Assembly (NCBI GenBank): GCA_963728825.1
Contig: CAVSLA010000004.1
Location: 1,550,001-1,614,000, forward strand
Direction: 5' to 3'
DNA: 64,000 nucleotides
DNA from: CAVREM01 sp963728825
Lineage (GTDB): Bacteria; Acidobacteriota; Vicinamibacteria; Vicinamibacterales; CAVVIG01
A program made the translations under genes and the position numbers. Shown piece after piece: positions 8,001 through 17,031 of the stretch. Every line of letters starts with the position of its first letter. Positions within the stretch are counted from its first letter, which is position 1. A model generated the notes under the pieces. That model ran no database searches. It was not told the DNA's origin and saw only the letters and a list, made by a program, of their open reading frames with translations.

Positions 8001-9440
8001 ATGCGGTGCCTAGCCGTCTGCCAGGACGAGCTGGTCATCAGGATGCTCGACGAAATCCTGCTGCCCGGCTTCGAGGTCGAGTTCATAGTCGAGAACCGGC
8101 CGCTCGCCCGGCGCCTTCACGAGGCCGGCATCCAGGTCGTCACCGGCGACCCTCGCCACATCGATACGTTCCTGAAAGCCGACCTCACGCCCAGCACCTG
8201 CGTCATCGTCGAGGATAACGGCCGGCGCAACCCGCGCAAGATTCTGGAGGCGGTGCGCGATGCCGGCGGGACGCTCGTCTACGTCCTCGGGGTCGGCGCC
8301 GCGGCCACGGCCAAGCGCGCGGAGGAGTTCCACGCCGACTTTCCCGACGTCTCCTACCTGTCGATGTCCGAGCTGTTCGGCGGCCCGCTGCTGACCGAGT
8401 TCAGCCGCTCCCTGACGCGGGCCCGGGTGCAGCAGTATCAGCGCTACTTCAGCGACGCCGATCGCGTGCTGATTCTGCTCCACAACGATCCCGATCCGGA
8501 TGCGATGGCCAGCGGCCTCGCGCTCAGGAACGTGCTCCGCCGCACCAAGACGACGGCGATCATCGGGGCGATTCAGGGCGTGACCAGACCCGAAAACCTG
8601 CGGATGGTCAACCTGCTGGACATCCACGTCGAGCACATCACGCCAGAGTCGCTGAAAGACTACGACCGTCTGGCGATGGTCGATGTCCAGCCGCATTACT
8701 TCGGCGGTCTGATCGATCGCGTCGATCTGGTGATCGATCATCATCCCGAGCAACCCGGCTACACCGCGGTGTTCAAGGACATCCGCGCCGATTACGGCTC
8801 GACCTCGACGATTCTCACCGAACATCTCCGCGCCGTCGACGTGAACATCTCGGAGCGGACCGCCACCGCGATGCTCTACGCGATCAAGTCGGACACGCTG
8901 TTCTTCAACCGGCAGACCAATCGCGTCGACATCGAAGCGTTCTCATACCTCTACCCGCTCGCTGACGCTGCGCTGATCAGAAAGATGGAGGGCGCGGAAA
9001 TCACCCTGGAGCGGCTCGATTACGTGATGAAGGCCTACCGGGCGGGCGCGCTCGTCGACCAGGTGTTCTGCGGCTTCATCGGCGCGACGCCGCGCGAGGA
9101 TTTCATCCCCTACGTCGCCGACTTCTTCCTGCAGCTCGAGGACGTCAAGTGGACGCTGATTGCCGGGATCGTCGGCGACTCGCTGATCATCTCGGTGCGG
9201 AACCTCGGCTACTCGAAGAACGCGGGTGAGTTCGCCCGCCGCTTCTTTGCGGACATCGGCAGCGCCGGCGGGCACCGGGCGATGGCCAAAGCAGTCGTGC
9301 CGATGCGGGCGTTTCGCGAGAAGTTCGGCGACGTTCCAGCCGAGGACATCGGCCGCCGTCTGCAGGACCTGGTGGCGCAGTTCCTTCATGAAGCGGCGCC
9401 GGTCGAGAAACGGCGCGAAACGGCGGGCGTCAAGACGTGA
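8001..9440 (+). CDS. TrkA-N domain fused to DHH/DHHA1 phosphoesterase
   Basis: A 479-residue cytoplasmic fusion. Residues 1 to about 125 form a Rossmann-like TrkA-N (RCK) domain. A DHH phosphoesterase follows with H161-N-D163-P-D165 and the signature DHH at 246-248, both metal-binding motifs of the NrnA/GdpP/RecJ superfamily. The C-terminal DHHA1 domain includes GSAGGHRAMAKAVV, the GGH substrate motif. NrnA-type enzymes cleave short RNA, pAp or pApA. The RCK module normally senses nucleotides or NAD, so ligand-controlled nucleotide hydrolysis is plausible but inferred. The next gene overlaps it by four bases. Confidence 0.88.
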   Translation: MRCLAVCQDELVIRMLDEILLPGFEVEFIVENRPLARRLHEAGIQVVTGDPRHIDTFLKADLTPSTCVIVEDNGRRNPRKILEAVRDAGGTLVYVLGVGAAATAKRAEEFHADFPDVSYLSMSELFGGPLLTEFSRSLTRARVQQYQRYFSDADRVLILLHNDPDPDAMASGLALRNVLRRTKTTAIIGAIQGVTRPENLRMVNLLDIHVEHITPESLKDYDRLAMVDVQPHYFGGLIDRVDLVIDHHPEQPGYTAVFKDIRADYGSTSTILTEHLRAVDVNISERTATAMLYAIKSDTLFFNRQTNRVDIEAFSYLYPLADAALIRKMEGAEITLERLDYVMKAYRAGALVDQVFCGFIGATPREDFIPYVADFFLQLEDVKWTLIAGIVGDSLIISVRNLGYSKNAGEFARRFFADIGSAGGHRAMAKAVVPMRAFREKFGDVPAEDIGRRLQDLVAQFLHEAAPVEKRRETAGVKT

Positions 9441-9856
9441 ACGTCGCGGCCGCTGCGACTCTCGTCTCGCTGGCCTGGCTGGCGGCGTCTATCACCCCGC
9501 AGCGCTCGACCAGTCGAGTTCAACCACCAGCTGGCATCGAGTGCGGGCGCAATCAACTGACCGCCTATACCGGCACGGTTACGCGATTGACCCGCGACGG
9601 CGGACAGACGCGCCTGGAGATCCGCACCGACTGGGACACCACCGAAGCAGTGGTCATCATGCATCCCGGCGCCGAGGACGCCAGCCGCTGGTTCCTCGTG
9701 CGAACGAAGCCGTTCAGTCCGCGCGATTGGGCGATGATCGAGTCGGCTCCGGGGAAGCTGCGCAGCGGGGTCCGCGCGACGGCGTGGGTCTGCGAAGGCG
9801 GCAAGAATCCGATCGTCGATTGGAGCCCGGCAGCGGAACCGCCGCCGGGCCGGTGA
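9437..9856 (+). CDS. Hypothetical secreted protein
   Basis: A 139-residue protein starting with GTG inside the stop of the DHH gene (GTGA overlap), so probably coupled to it. The N-terminus is a short hydrophobic signal-like segment. The mature part has two cysteines (near residues 36 and 118) that could form a disulphide and is predicted beta-rich. No family is recognised. It ends 12 bases before the convergent metalloprotease gene. Confidence 0.6.
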   Translation: MNVAAAATLVSLAWLAASITPQRSTSRVQPPAGIECGRNQLTAYTGTVTRLTRDGGQTRLEIRTDWDTTEAVVIMHPGAEDASRWFLVRTKPFSPRDWAMIESAPGKLRSGVRATAWVCEGGKNPIVDWSPAAEPPPGR

Positions 9857-9868
9857 TGCCCCGCCGCC

Positions 9869-10768
9869 CTACTGCCCGAACCGGTAGGTGCTGAACTGGG
9901 CGTCCATCCTGGCGTCCTGTCCCGCCGTGAACTGGAACATGCACGCGTCGTCGGTGTAATCCATGAAGTTCTCAATCGGATCGACACCGGCCGCCTGGCA
10001 GGTGTCGCGGGCGATCGGACAGCCGAACGCCGGGCTGCGCTCTGCCGGCGTATCGCCGACCAGATCGTTCTTGTTGCTGCAGCCGCCCTGGAACGTGTGG
10101 TACAGCCCCATCCAATGGCCCACTTCATGGGTGGCGGTGTCGCCCAGATGATAGGGAACCGCCGAACCGCCAGGCAGTGAGGCGAACAGGACGACCACTC
10201 CATCGCTCGACGGACGCGACGCGTAGCCCGACGGGAACGTCGCCCAGCCGAGCAGGTTGCTACCCGGATTCGCCGAGTAGATGTTGAGATCGTCGGCCGT
10301 TCCGCGACGGAGCGCCGCTTTCGCGTCCCGCTCCGCAGTCGTGCCCGGCTCCATCGCGAACCATGCGTTGTTCGCGGTCCGATCGGTGCTGACCAGGTTG
10401 AAGCTCCAGCCCCAGCTGGCAAATGCAGCGTTCAGGACGTCGATCTGCCGGCTGATCTGACCGTTCGAGACGTTCCCCTGCCCCGCCGCGTTGGTGATCA
10501 CGTGAAAGTACACATCGATCGTCCCGCCGGTCACGGCCGGTGCGCCGCCGCCCTGTTTCAGGTGGGCCGCGATCTCGCGGTCGACCTGATCGCGTCGCTC
10601 GGGCGCGAGATCGCGCGTCGCGCAGCGCGCGCCGCTCTCGACGAACGCCTCCTGGTTTAACCAGGTGCGATTCTGGAACCGGAACGGTCGGTCGGAATTT
10701 CCCTGCGTCCAGATGACGGCTGGTACTGCAAGGATCAGCGCCGCGAGCAGTCCGAGCGTTCGTTTCAT
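9869..10768 (-). CDS. Secreted zinc metalloprotease, M43 (pappalysin-like)
   Basis: A 299-residue secreted protease. A signal peptide (about residues 1-22) precedes a short propeptide-like region. The zinc site is H214-E-V-G-H218-W-M-G-L-Y-H224, an HExxHxxGxxH metzincin motif, and the Met-turn is NFMDYTDD further on. Several cysteines surround the active site (GGCSNKND, FGCPIARDTC), as in cytophagalysin and ulilysin relatives of family M43B. It would be exported and would cleave proteins or peptides outside the cell. It stands alone, with no clear operon partner. Confidence 0.9.
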   Translation of the reverse strand: MKRTLGLLAALILAVPAVIWTQGNSDRPFRFQNRTWLNQEAFVESGARCATRDLAPERRDQVDREIAAHLKQGGGAPAVTGGTIDVYFHVITNAAGQGNVSNGQISRQIDVLNAAFASWGWSFNLVSTDRTANNAWFAMEPGTTAERDAKAALRRGTADDLNIYSANPGSNLLGWATFPSGYASRPSSDGVVVLFASLPGGSAVPYHLGDTATHEVGHWMGLYHTFQGGCSNKNDLVGDTPAERSPAFGCPIARDTCQAAGVDPIENFMDYTDDACMFQFTAGQDARMDAQFSTYRFGQ

Positions 10769-10858
10769 GGCAACACTCCTCGGGAGGTAGTGGGGATGGC
10801 GCGCATCATACCCGAGCGATCGATCGCCGGCAACGCCAGTGTCCCGGATCGGAGATTC

Positions 10859-12022
10859 CTAGCTGCGGAGCGCCTGATCCAGATCGGTAATCAAGTCGTC
10901 GGGGTCCTCGAGTCCCACCGACAGCCTCAACATTCCTTTAGTCACGCCGGCGGCGCGCAGCTGCTCCTCGGTGTGGCCCCATTGGGACGTCAGCACCGGC
11001 ATGCTGACGAGGCTTTCGATGCCACCCAGGCTGGCGGCGCGCTTGATGACCTGCAGCCGATCGTAGACTCGCTCCGCACGCGCATAGTCGCCATTCAGGT
11101 CGAAGCAGATCATCCCGCCGAAGCCGGTCATCTGCCGCCGGGCGATCTCGTGATCCGGGTGAGAAGGCAGTCCTGGATAGAAGACCTGCGAAACGCGACG
11201 ATCGTCCGACAGAAACCGGGCCACCGCCAGTGCGTTGGCATTGTGCTGAGCGATCCGCAGCGGCAGCGTCTTCAACCCGCGTCCGAGCGCGTAGGCCGGG
11301 TATGGATCCATCACCGTTCCGACCAGTCGGCGCGTCCGCTCGATCGGACCGACCAGCGCGGCGGGACCGGTTACCACGCCGCCGGTGACATCGCTGTGCC
11401 CATTGAGGTACTTGGTGGCGCTCTGCATCGACAGCGCGACGCCGAGCTCGAGCGGCTGCTGGTTGATCGGGCTGGCAAAAGTATTGTCGATGATCGACAG
11501 CACACCTCTGGCGCGGCATGCCTCGGCAATCCGCCGGATGTCGATGCAGCGCAGCGTTGGATTGATCGGCGACTCGAACCAGACGATCTTCGTCTGCTCG
11601 CCGATGACGGTCTCCGGTTCGGCCATTTCCTCGAGCGACACGAACCGCGGCCGGATGCCGAATTTCACGAGGACGTCGTTCAGCAGATGCAGCGTGCCAC
11701 CGTAGATGGCGGCGCTGCAGACGACCTCGTCGCCGGCGCGCGCATGGGCCATCAGAATGGTGGTGGTGGCGCCCATGCCCGACGAGAACAGCAGCGCGGC
11801 CTCCGCCCGATCGAGCGCCGCCAGCTGGCGCTCGGCGGAGGTCAGCGTCGGATTGCCGTAGCGCGAGTAGAGATACTTCGAGGAGCGTCCTTCGTTGTAG
11901 GCGACGACCGCCTGAGCGTTCTCGAACACGAAGGTGGACGTCTCGTAGATCGGCGAGGTCAGCGGCGATGCGCTGGTCGGTTCCGGCGCACCGGCGTGAA
12001 TCAGGTCGGTGGCTGTTTTCAT
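10859..12022 (-). CDS. PLP-dependent trans-sulfuration enzyme (cystathionine gamma-synthase/lyase family)
   Basis: A 387-residue enzyme of the Cys/Met metabolism PLP family. The start is the ATG at 12022, giving MKTATDLIHAG, the usual N-terminus; the frame is open further upstream but that part overlaps the patatin-like gene. Visible motifs: YSRYGNPT (phosphate and substrate contacts), FSSGMGA, DNTFASP and SATKYLNGHSD with the PLP lysine at K204. Length and motifs fit cystathionine gamma-synthase, gamma-lyase or methionine gamma-lyase; sequence alone does not choose. The start overlaps the upstream patatin-like stop by four bases (ATGA). Confidence 0.9.
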   Translation of the reverse strand: MKTATDLIHAGAPEPTSASPLTSPIYETSTFVFENAQAVVAYNEGRSSKYLYSRYGNPTLTSAERQLAALDRAEAALLFSSGMGATTTILMAHARAGDEVVCSAAIYGGTLHLLNDVLVKFGIRPRFVSLEEMAEPETVIGEQTKIVWFESPINPTLRCIDIRRIAEACRARGVLSIIDNTFASPINQQPLELGVALSMQSATKYLNGHSDVTGGVVTGPAALVGPIERTRRLVGTVMDPYPAYALGRGLKTLPLRIAQHNANALAVARFLSDDRRVSQVFYPGLPSHPDHEIARRQMTGFGGMICFDLNGDYARAERVYDRLQVIKRAASLGGIESLVSMPVLTSQWGHTEEQLRAAGVTKGMLRLSVGLEDPDDLITDLDQALRS

Positions 12023-13431
12023 GATCGCTCCCGCACGCCGACCCGTTCGCCGCTCGCGCCGACGACCGGCTCGATGAATTGATGGTACGCGTCCTCGTAG
12101 CCGCGGCTCATCAGCTCGGCCAGCCCCTGCCGCCGATCGGACCGGTCGTCGAAGCCGCCGTCGAAATCGAGCGGGCCCACCGGATTGTGGGCCGGCCGCA
12201 CGACGTAGACCTGCGCGGTATCGATGCTCCACTGCGAGGCGTCACGGACCGCGGCCGCCTCGAACGACTGCAGGTACTCACCGATCCGTCCGCGACCGTC
12301 CAGACGCGCCGGCGCCAGCGCGTGCGGTCCAGGAGAGTCGGCGACCGCCGAGACCAGGATGATCTGTTCCACCTCGACGAACGCGAGCTCTTCGATCAAC
12401 CGCAGCACGCTGCCCGGTCGATCGCAGAGGCGGTGCGTTTCGCCGCGCCAGTAGCCGTCAGTGGCGAAGGTCACCGGGTGCGGCTCGGCACCCAGCGGCA
12501 GCGCCAGCGACGCCGCGACCGCGTCGCTCAGGTGATCCCGCGCCAGGCCGGCTAGGTCGAAGACCTCGGCTCGACGCGCGTCGGCTTCTTCTGAGGTGGC
12601 GCGACGCAGCAGATCCCGCCGGCGCGGGTCCGAGACCAGCGCAAACACCAGATCGCGGCGCGCGTCGAGATCGTGGACGGTGACGAACAATTCCCGAAAC
12701 CCCGGCTGACCCAGGTTCTCGATCAGCAGTTCGACATAGCGCCGCGCCAGATCGACCCGTGAGGGAGGCCTCAATCGCGTCGCGCCGCGGATGAGATCCC
12801 ACATCACTCCCCAGCAGTGCTCGATCCCTGGCTCGGCGGCCAGCGGCGACCGGAGGGCGCGCCACCAGAACGGTCCCCGTCTCCGCCGCCGGTCGCGATC
12901 GCGCCAGCCGACGGCCACCAGGGTGGCGGCGCCCGCGGTCAGTACCAGGACGGCCAGACGCGGCAGCCAGGTCGGCAGCATCGCCGGCTCCAGCGCCGTC
13001 CGCACCAGCGTGACGTACCAGTCGGCAATGCCGCTCGCGCCGAACATCTTGAGAATGAAGTCGAGCGGAAAGACCAGCAGCCCGGCGGCGACCGCCAGCA
13101 GCGGCGCCGCGACCACGATCAGCGCCACAGCGAGCGACCACACCGCAAAGCGCAGCGCCGGCCGCCAGACATACATGTGCCGGGCGGCGGCACTGCGCCA
13201 GAATCCTTTTTCCTCCCAGAGCCGCTGCGCACCATCCACCGCCGCAAACAGCGCGCCGATCGCGCCGACGCCGCGCCCCGCGACGACGTCGATCTTGACG
13301 CCGGCTTCGTGCAGGGCGCGCAGCACACCAGCGTGATAGGCGCCAGCGGTTCCCGTTCCGGTGAGGACGAGCGCAGTGCGGCGGCGTGGTGAGTAGGGAT
13401 CTGCCGGGGGGACGAAGCCGCGGTCCGTCAT
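12019..13431 (-). CDS. Patatin-like protein with glycine at the nucleophile position
   Basis: A 470-residue protein with a patatin phospholipase fold. The oxyanion loop is present near the N-terminus (GTGTAGAYHAGVL) and the second catalytic motif is D325-G-Y. The nucleophile elbow, normally GxSxG, reads G52-R-G54-V-G56, so the catalytic serine is replaced by glycine (codon GGC). Two hydrophobic membrane segments (about residues 95-135 and 160-178) interrupt the fold. It overlaps greA upstream and the trans-sulfuration gene downstream by four bases each. It could be an inactive scaffold or use another mechanism. Confidence 0.8.
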   Translation of the reverse strand: MTDRGFVPPADPYSPRRRTALVLTGTGTAGAYHAGVLRALHEAGVKIDVVAGRGVGAIGALFAAVDGAQRLWEEKGFWRSAAARHMYVWRPALRFAVWSLAVALIVVAAPLLAVAAGLLVFPLDFILKMFGASGIADWYVTLVRTALEPAMLPTWLPRLAVLVLTAGAATLVAVGWRDRDRRRRRGPFWWRALRSPLAAEPGIEHCWGVMWDLIRGATRLRPPSRVDLARRYVELLIENLGQPGFRELFVTVHDLDARRDLVFALVSDPRRRDLLRRATSEEADARRAEVFDLAGLARDHLSDAVAASLALPLGAEPHPVTFATDGYWRGETHRLCDRPGSVLRLIEELAFVEVEQIILVSAVADSPGPHALAPARLDGRGRIGEYLQSFEAAAVRDASQWSIDTAQVYVVRPAHNPVGPLDFDGGFDDRSDRRQGLAELMSRGYEDAYHQFIEPVVGASGERVGVRERS

Positions 13432-13910
13432 TCACCCGGATCGTGGATGGTCAGCAGCTTGACGAGTTCGAACTGTCGGGTCCCGCCCGGCGTGGCGACC
13501 TTGACCGTATCGCCCACCTCTTTGTTCAGGAAGGCCCTCCCGATCGGCGAAGTCGTCGAGATCAGCCCCTTGGCCGCGTCGGCGTCCTCCGGCATCACCA
13601 GCTGGAACACCAGCTTGTCGCCGGTGCTTTCGATCACATGCAGCGTCGAGCCGAAGCCGGCGCGGTCGGAGGGAATCCGATCGACGTTGATCAGCGCAAT
13701 CTCGGACACCCGTTTCTGCAGCATGCTGATCCGCGCCTCGACCAGCCGCTGCCGCTCTTTGGCGGCGGCATACTCGGCGTTTTCACGCAGATCGCCCAGT
13801 TCGCGGGCGCGCTTGATCTCTTTGGGCAGCTCCAGCTTCAACTCGCGATCGAGCGCCTGGATCTCGTCCTCGAACTTCTTGATCAACCGCTCTTTCATGG
13901 AGTCGGACAT
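13428..13910 (-). CDS. greA: Transcription elongation factor GreA/GreB
   Basis: A 160-residue secondary-channel factor that stimulates transcript cleavage by stalled RNA polymerase. The N-terminal coiled coil carries the acidic tip motif DLRENAEYAAAK, and the C-terminal globular domain contains SPIGRAFLNKEVGD. The region around residues 95-115 is longer and different from standard GreA. It is the first gene of the greA-patatin-trans-sulfuration operon and overlaps the next gene by four bases. Confidence 0.93.
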   Translation of the reverse strand: MSDSMKERLIKKFEDEIQALDRELKLELPKEIKRARELGDLRENAEYAAAKERQRLVEARISMLQKRVSEIALINVDRIPSDRAGFGSTLHVIESTGDKLVFQLVMPEDADAAKGLISTTSPIGRAFLNKEVGDTVKVATPGGTRQFELVKLLTIHDPGE

Positions 13911-13944
13911 CGTGGCTGGCCGGTGTGGAATGCCGCGCTCATAG

Positions 13945-13957
13945 TACCACAGTGGTA
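13945..13957. promoter_or_regulatory. Palindrome between divergent greA and methyltransferase genes
   Basis: TACCACAGTGGTA is a perfect 6+1+6 palindrome in the 66-base region between two divergent genes. On the greA strand a TACTAT -10-like sequence overlaps it. It could be an operator for both genes; this is inference from position and symmetry only. Confidence 0.3.
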
Positions 13958-13976
13958 TCCTTCATCCCTCCAAACC

Positions 13977-14771
13977 ATGAAGCGAATCTCCAGTCGCCAG
14001 AACTCGCTCGTCGCGAAATACCGCAGCGTCGCGTCCGGGGCCGATCACGACCTCATGCTGCTCGACGGGCCGCACCTGCTGGCGGATGCGATCGCGGCGC
14101 GCGCGTCGATCACGCATGCGATTGTCTCGGCCGAAGCGGTTGACCGCAGCGAGATCCGTCCGCTCATCGACGAGGCGGAACGCCTCGGCGCCGATGTGCT
14201 GGCCGCCACCGCGCCGGTGATGCGCGCGATCAGTCCGGTTCGATCGCCGAGCCCGATTGTTGCGCTCGCGGCCAGACCCCGGGCCGGCGAGGCGAACCTG
14301 TACCGGGCGAAGCCGCCTCTCGTGCTGATTGCCTGCGGGGTCCAGGACCCGGGCAATGTTGGCGCGATCGCACGGGCCGCTGAGGCGGCCGGCGCGAGCG
14401 GCCTGGTGGCGGCCGATGCCTGTGCCGACCCATTCGGATGGAAAGCGTTGCGTGGATCGATGGGCAGTGCCTTCCGCCTGCCGATCGTCGTCGATCGCAG
14501 CATCGAGCACGCGGTGGCCCGGGCCCGTCACTACGGCTGCCGGATTCTGGCGATGGTGCCGCGTGACGGCGACGGTCTGTATGCGGCCGATCTGACCGTT
14601 CCGACCGCCATCCTCGTCGGCGGCGAAGGTCATGGCCTGCCAGCGGCGCTCGTCAAGGCTGCCGAAGTGAGAATCACCATCCCGATGCACGCGCCGGTCG
14701 AGTCGCTCAACACGGCCGTGTCGGCGGCCCTCATTCTGTACGAAGCACGGCGGCAGCGCACCCACTCCTGA
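13977..14771 (+). CDS. SpoU/TrmH-family RNA 2'-O-methyltransferase
   Basis: A 264-residue SPOUT methyltransferase. The start is the ATG at 13977 (MKRISSRQN); the frame is open upstream but that part is antisense to greA. An N-terminal substrate-binding domain (residues 1 to about 100) precedes the trefoil-knot domain. Knot motifs: GVQDPGNVGAIARAAEAAG, GSMGSAFRLPI and LVGGEGHGLP...IPMHAPVESLNTAVSAA. This matches RlmB/TsnR-like enzymes that methylate ribose in rRNA or tRNA; the target is not determined. Its 3' end overlaps the convergent next gene by 41 bases. Confidence 0.92.
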   Translation: MKRISSRQNSLVAKYRSVASGADHDLMLLDGPHLLADAIAARASITHAIVSAEAVDRSEIRPLIDEAERLGADVLAATAPVMRAISPVRSPSPIVALAARPRAGEANLYRAKPPLVLIACGVQDPGNVGAIARAAEAAGASGLVAADACADPFGWKALRGSMGSAFRLPIVVDRSIEHAVARARHYGCRILAMVPRDGDGLYAADLTVPTAILVGGEGHGLPAALVKAAEVRITIPMHAPVESLNTAVSAALILYEARRQRTHS

Positions 14772-15630
14772 CGACGTCCTCGAGTCGCCGCAGGGTCATC
14801 GGGAACCGCTGCAGCGTGGCGGTCATGTCGAGTGTCTGATCGGTCGTATCCATCTGGACGCCGGCGGCAATCTGCCGGCTGAGAAACGGGTTGAAAGGCC
14901 GCGCCAGGCGCGCCATGGCGCGCATGATCGTCAGCGGCACGTGACGCTTCCGGGCCGTGCGGCCGAGAACCCGCTCGAAGGTTTCGGCGACCTGCACGAG
15001 CGTCAGATTTTCAGGTCCACCCACGTCGATCGTCTGGCCGCGGGCCGCCGCATTCTCGAGGCCGATCAGCACGAACCGCGCGACGTCGTCGACCGAGACA
15101 AAATTGATCGGGTTTTTCCCGCGGCCGAAGATCGTCGCCCGTCCTCTCTCGACAATCGGGTCGCCAACGAGCGCCGCCCAGAATTCCATGAAGGCCGTGG
15201 GACGCAGGATCGTGTAGCTGAGTCCGCTGGCCAGCAGGCGTTGTTCGGTGCGTGCCTTGATGCGGAAAAAATCGACCGGATGATCGTGAGCGGCGCCGTA
15301 GGCCGATGTGAACACGAAGTGCCGCACACCGGCGACGCGAGCCGCCTCGATGAGCGATCGATGACCGGCATCGTCGACAGTTGCCGGCGTATTGTCGCCG
15401 ACGTTGTTGAACGCATGCGCGGCCGCGACCACCCGATCGATGCCCACGAGAGCCTTCTGCAGAGACTCTGGACGCCGCAGGTCCGCGGCGACGATCTCAG
15501 CGCCGCCTTGTCGCAGCGGCTCGATCCGTGAGAGATCGCGGCTGGCGGCGCGAACCGGAATGCCCCGTTCCGCGAGCGTCCGAACGACCCGGCTGCCCAG
15601 ACGGCCGCTGGCGCCAACCACGAGAATCAT
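14731..15630 (-). CDS. NAD(P)-binding Rossmann protein, NmrA/SDR-atypical type
   Basis: A 299-residue protein starting MILVVGASGRLGSRVV, which gives the GxxGxxG nucleotide-binding loop at once. A GAGG ribosome binding site sits 9 bases before this ATG; an ATG five codons upstream is the alternative. The remaining fold is an atypical short-chain dehydrogenase without the YxxxK active site, like NmrA, NDUFA9 or complex I assembly relatives. Function therefore uncertain: redox sensing or an epimerase-like reaction. It is divergent from rarA and convergent with the methyltransferase. Confidence 0.82.
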   Translation of the reverse strand: MILVVGASGRLGSRVVRTLAERGIPVRAASRDLSRIEPLRQGGAEIVAADLRRPESLQKALVGIDRVVAAAHAFNNVGDNTPATVDDAGHRSLIEAARVAGVRHFVFTSAYGAAHDHPVDFFRIKARTEQRLLASGLSYTILRPTAFMEFWAALVGDPIVERGRATIFGRGKNPINFVSVDDVARFVLIGLENAAARGQTIDVGGPENLTLVQVAETFERVLGRTARKRHVPLTIMRAMARLARPFNPFLSRQIAAGVQMDTTDQTLDMTATLQRFPMTLRRLEDVVRSGCAAAVLRTE

Positions 15631-15675
15631 TCGGAATCGCCTCATGGGCGCCGCGAAGGTTAGCATGGTGTCGAC

Positions 15676-17031
15676 ATGGAATCGCTCTTTCCCGACGAGT
15701 CGCCGGCAGTAAGCGCCGCCCCTGCCCCGCTCGCCGAACGCATGCGGCCGCGGACCTTCGAGGAGCTCGTCGGCCAGGACGATCTGCTGGCGCCAGGCAA
15801 GCCGCTGCGCGAGGCGATCGAGCGGGACCTGCTGCAGTCGATCATCCTGTGGGGTCCGCCCGGCACGGGCAAGACGACGCTCGCCCGGATCATTGCCGAT
15901 TCGACCAGAGCGCGATTCGTGTCGTTCAGTGCCGTGCTCGCGGGGATCAAGGAGATCCGCGAGGTGATGAGCGAGGCCGAGCGCATCCGGCGCGGCAGCG
16001 GTCGCCGCACGATCGTCTTCATCGACGAAATCCATCGCTTCAACAAGGCTCAGCAGGACGCCTTCCTGCCGCGAGTGGAAGCCGGCGACATCGTGTTGAT
16101 CGGGGCGACCACCGAGAACCCGTCGTTCGAGGTCAACGCGGCCCTGTTATCGCGTTCGAAAGTGTTCGTGCTCCGCGGGCTGACCGCCGACGAGGTGGCG
16201 GTCATCCTGAAACGGGCGTTGGCGGACCGCGAAAGAGGCCTGGGCAGCGAACCGGTTGACGTGGCGCCGGCGGCCATCGACGCGATCGCGGTGTATGCGA
16301 ACGGCGATGCCCGCGTCGCGTTGAATCTGCTGGAACTGAGCGTCGCCGCTGCACCCGAGTCGGGCGGGCAGCGAATCGTCGACCGGGCGCGCGTAGCGCT
16401 GGCGATCCAGCGCCGTGCGCTGCTCTACGACAAGTCGGGCGAGGAGCACTACAACCTGATCTCCGCGCTGCACAAGTCGATGCGCAACAGCGATCCCGAT
16501 GCCGCCGTCTACTGGCTGGCCCGGATGGTTGAAGCTGGCGAAGATCCGCTCTACATCGCCCGGCGCCTGGTGCGGTTCGCCTCGGAGGACGTCGGCAACG
16601 CCGATCCGCAGGCGCTGACCGTTGCCGTAGCTGCCAAGGACGCCGTGCACTTCGTCGGCATGCCGGAGGGCAACACAGCGCTCGCTCAGGCAGCCATCTA
16701 TCTCGCGACGGCGCCGAAGAGCAACGCAATCTACGCCGCCTACTCGCGCGCCGCCGCAGACGCGCACGGTGACGTCGCCGAGCCGGTGCCGCTGCACCTC
16801 CGCAACGCGCCGACCAGGCTGATGAAAGAGCTCGACTACGGAAAAGGCTATCGCTACGCGCACGACGAAGCGGACGCGGTCGCCGACATGTCCTGCCTGC
16901 CGCCGTCGCTCGAGGGACGGAAGTACTACCTGCCTCAGGAACGGGGCTTCGAGAAGGAGATCAAGCGTCGGCTCGACGGCTGGGAAGCGATCAAGAAGAA
17001 GCGGCGATCCAGTCCCGAATCTTCTGAGTGA
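15676..17031 (+). CDS. rarA: Replication-associated recombination protein RarA (MgsA)
   Basis: A 451-residue AAA+ ATPase related to clamp loaders and Holliday-junction helicases, acting at stalled replication forks. Visible motifs: Walker A GPPGTGKT, Walker B IVFIDEIHRF, sensor 1 GATTENPSFEVN and the C-terminal tetramerisation region (AIYLATAPKSNA...HLRNAPTRLMKELDYGKGY, shown in parts). Length and motif order match RarA. Its 3' end overlaps the convergent DUF885 gene by 41 bases. Confidence 0.96.
   Translation: MESLFPDESPAVSAAPAPLAERMRPRTFEELVGQDDLLAPGKPLREAIERDLLQSIILWGPPGTGKTTLARIIADSTRARFVSFSAVLAGIKEIREVMSEAERIRRGSGRRTIVFIDEIHRFNKAQQDAFLPRVEAGDIVLIGATTENPSFEVNAALLSRSKVFVLRGLTADEVAVILKRALADRERGLGSEPVDVAPAAIDAIAVYANGDARVALNLLELSVAAAPESGGQRIVDRARVALAIQRRALLYDKSGEEHYNLISALHKSMRNSDPDAAVYWLARMVEAGEDPLYIARRLVRFASEDVGNADPQALTVAVAAKDAVHFVGMPEGNTALAQAAIYLATAPKSNAIYAAYSRAAADAHGDVAEPVPLHLRNAPTRLMKELDYGKGYRYAHDEADAVADMSCLPPSLEGRKYYLPQERGFEKEIKRRLDGWEAIKKKRRSSPESSE

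Noticed and set aside
13386..13976. Upstream extension of the methyltransferase frame
   Set aside because: The extra part is antisense to greA and lacks homology; the ATG at 13977 gives the proper family start.
14731..16035. Longer form of the NAD-binding protein starting at 16035
   Set aside because: The N-terminal part is antisense to rarA; the ATG at 15630 starts the Rossmann fold and has a ribosome binding site.
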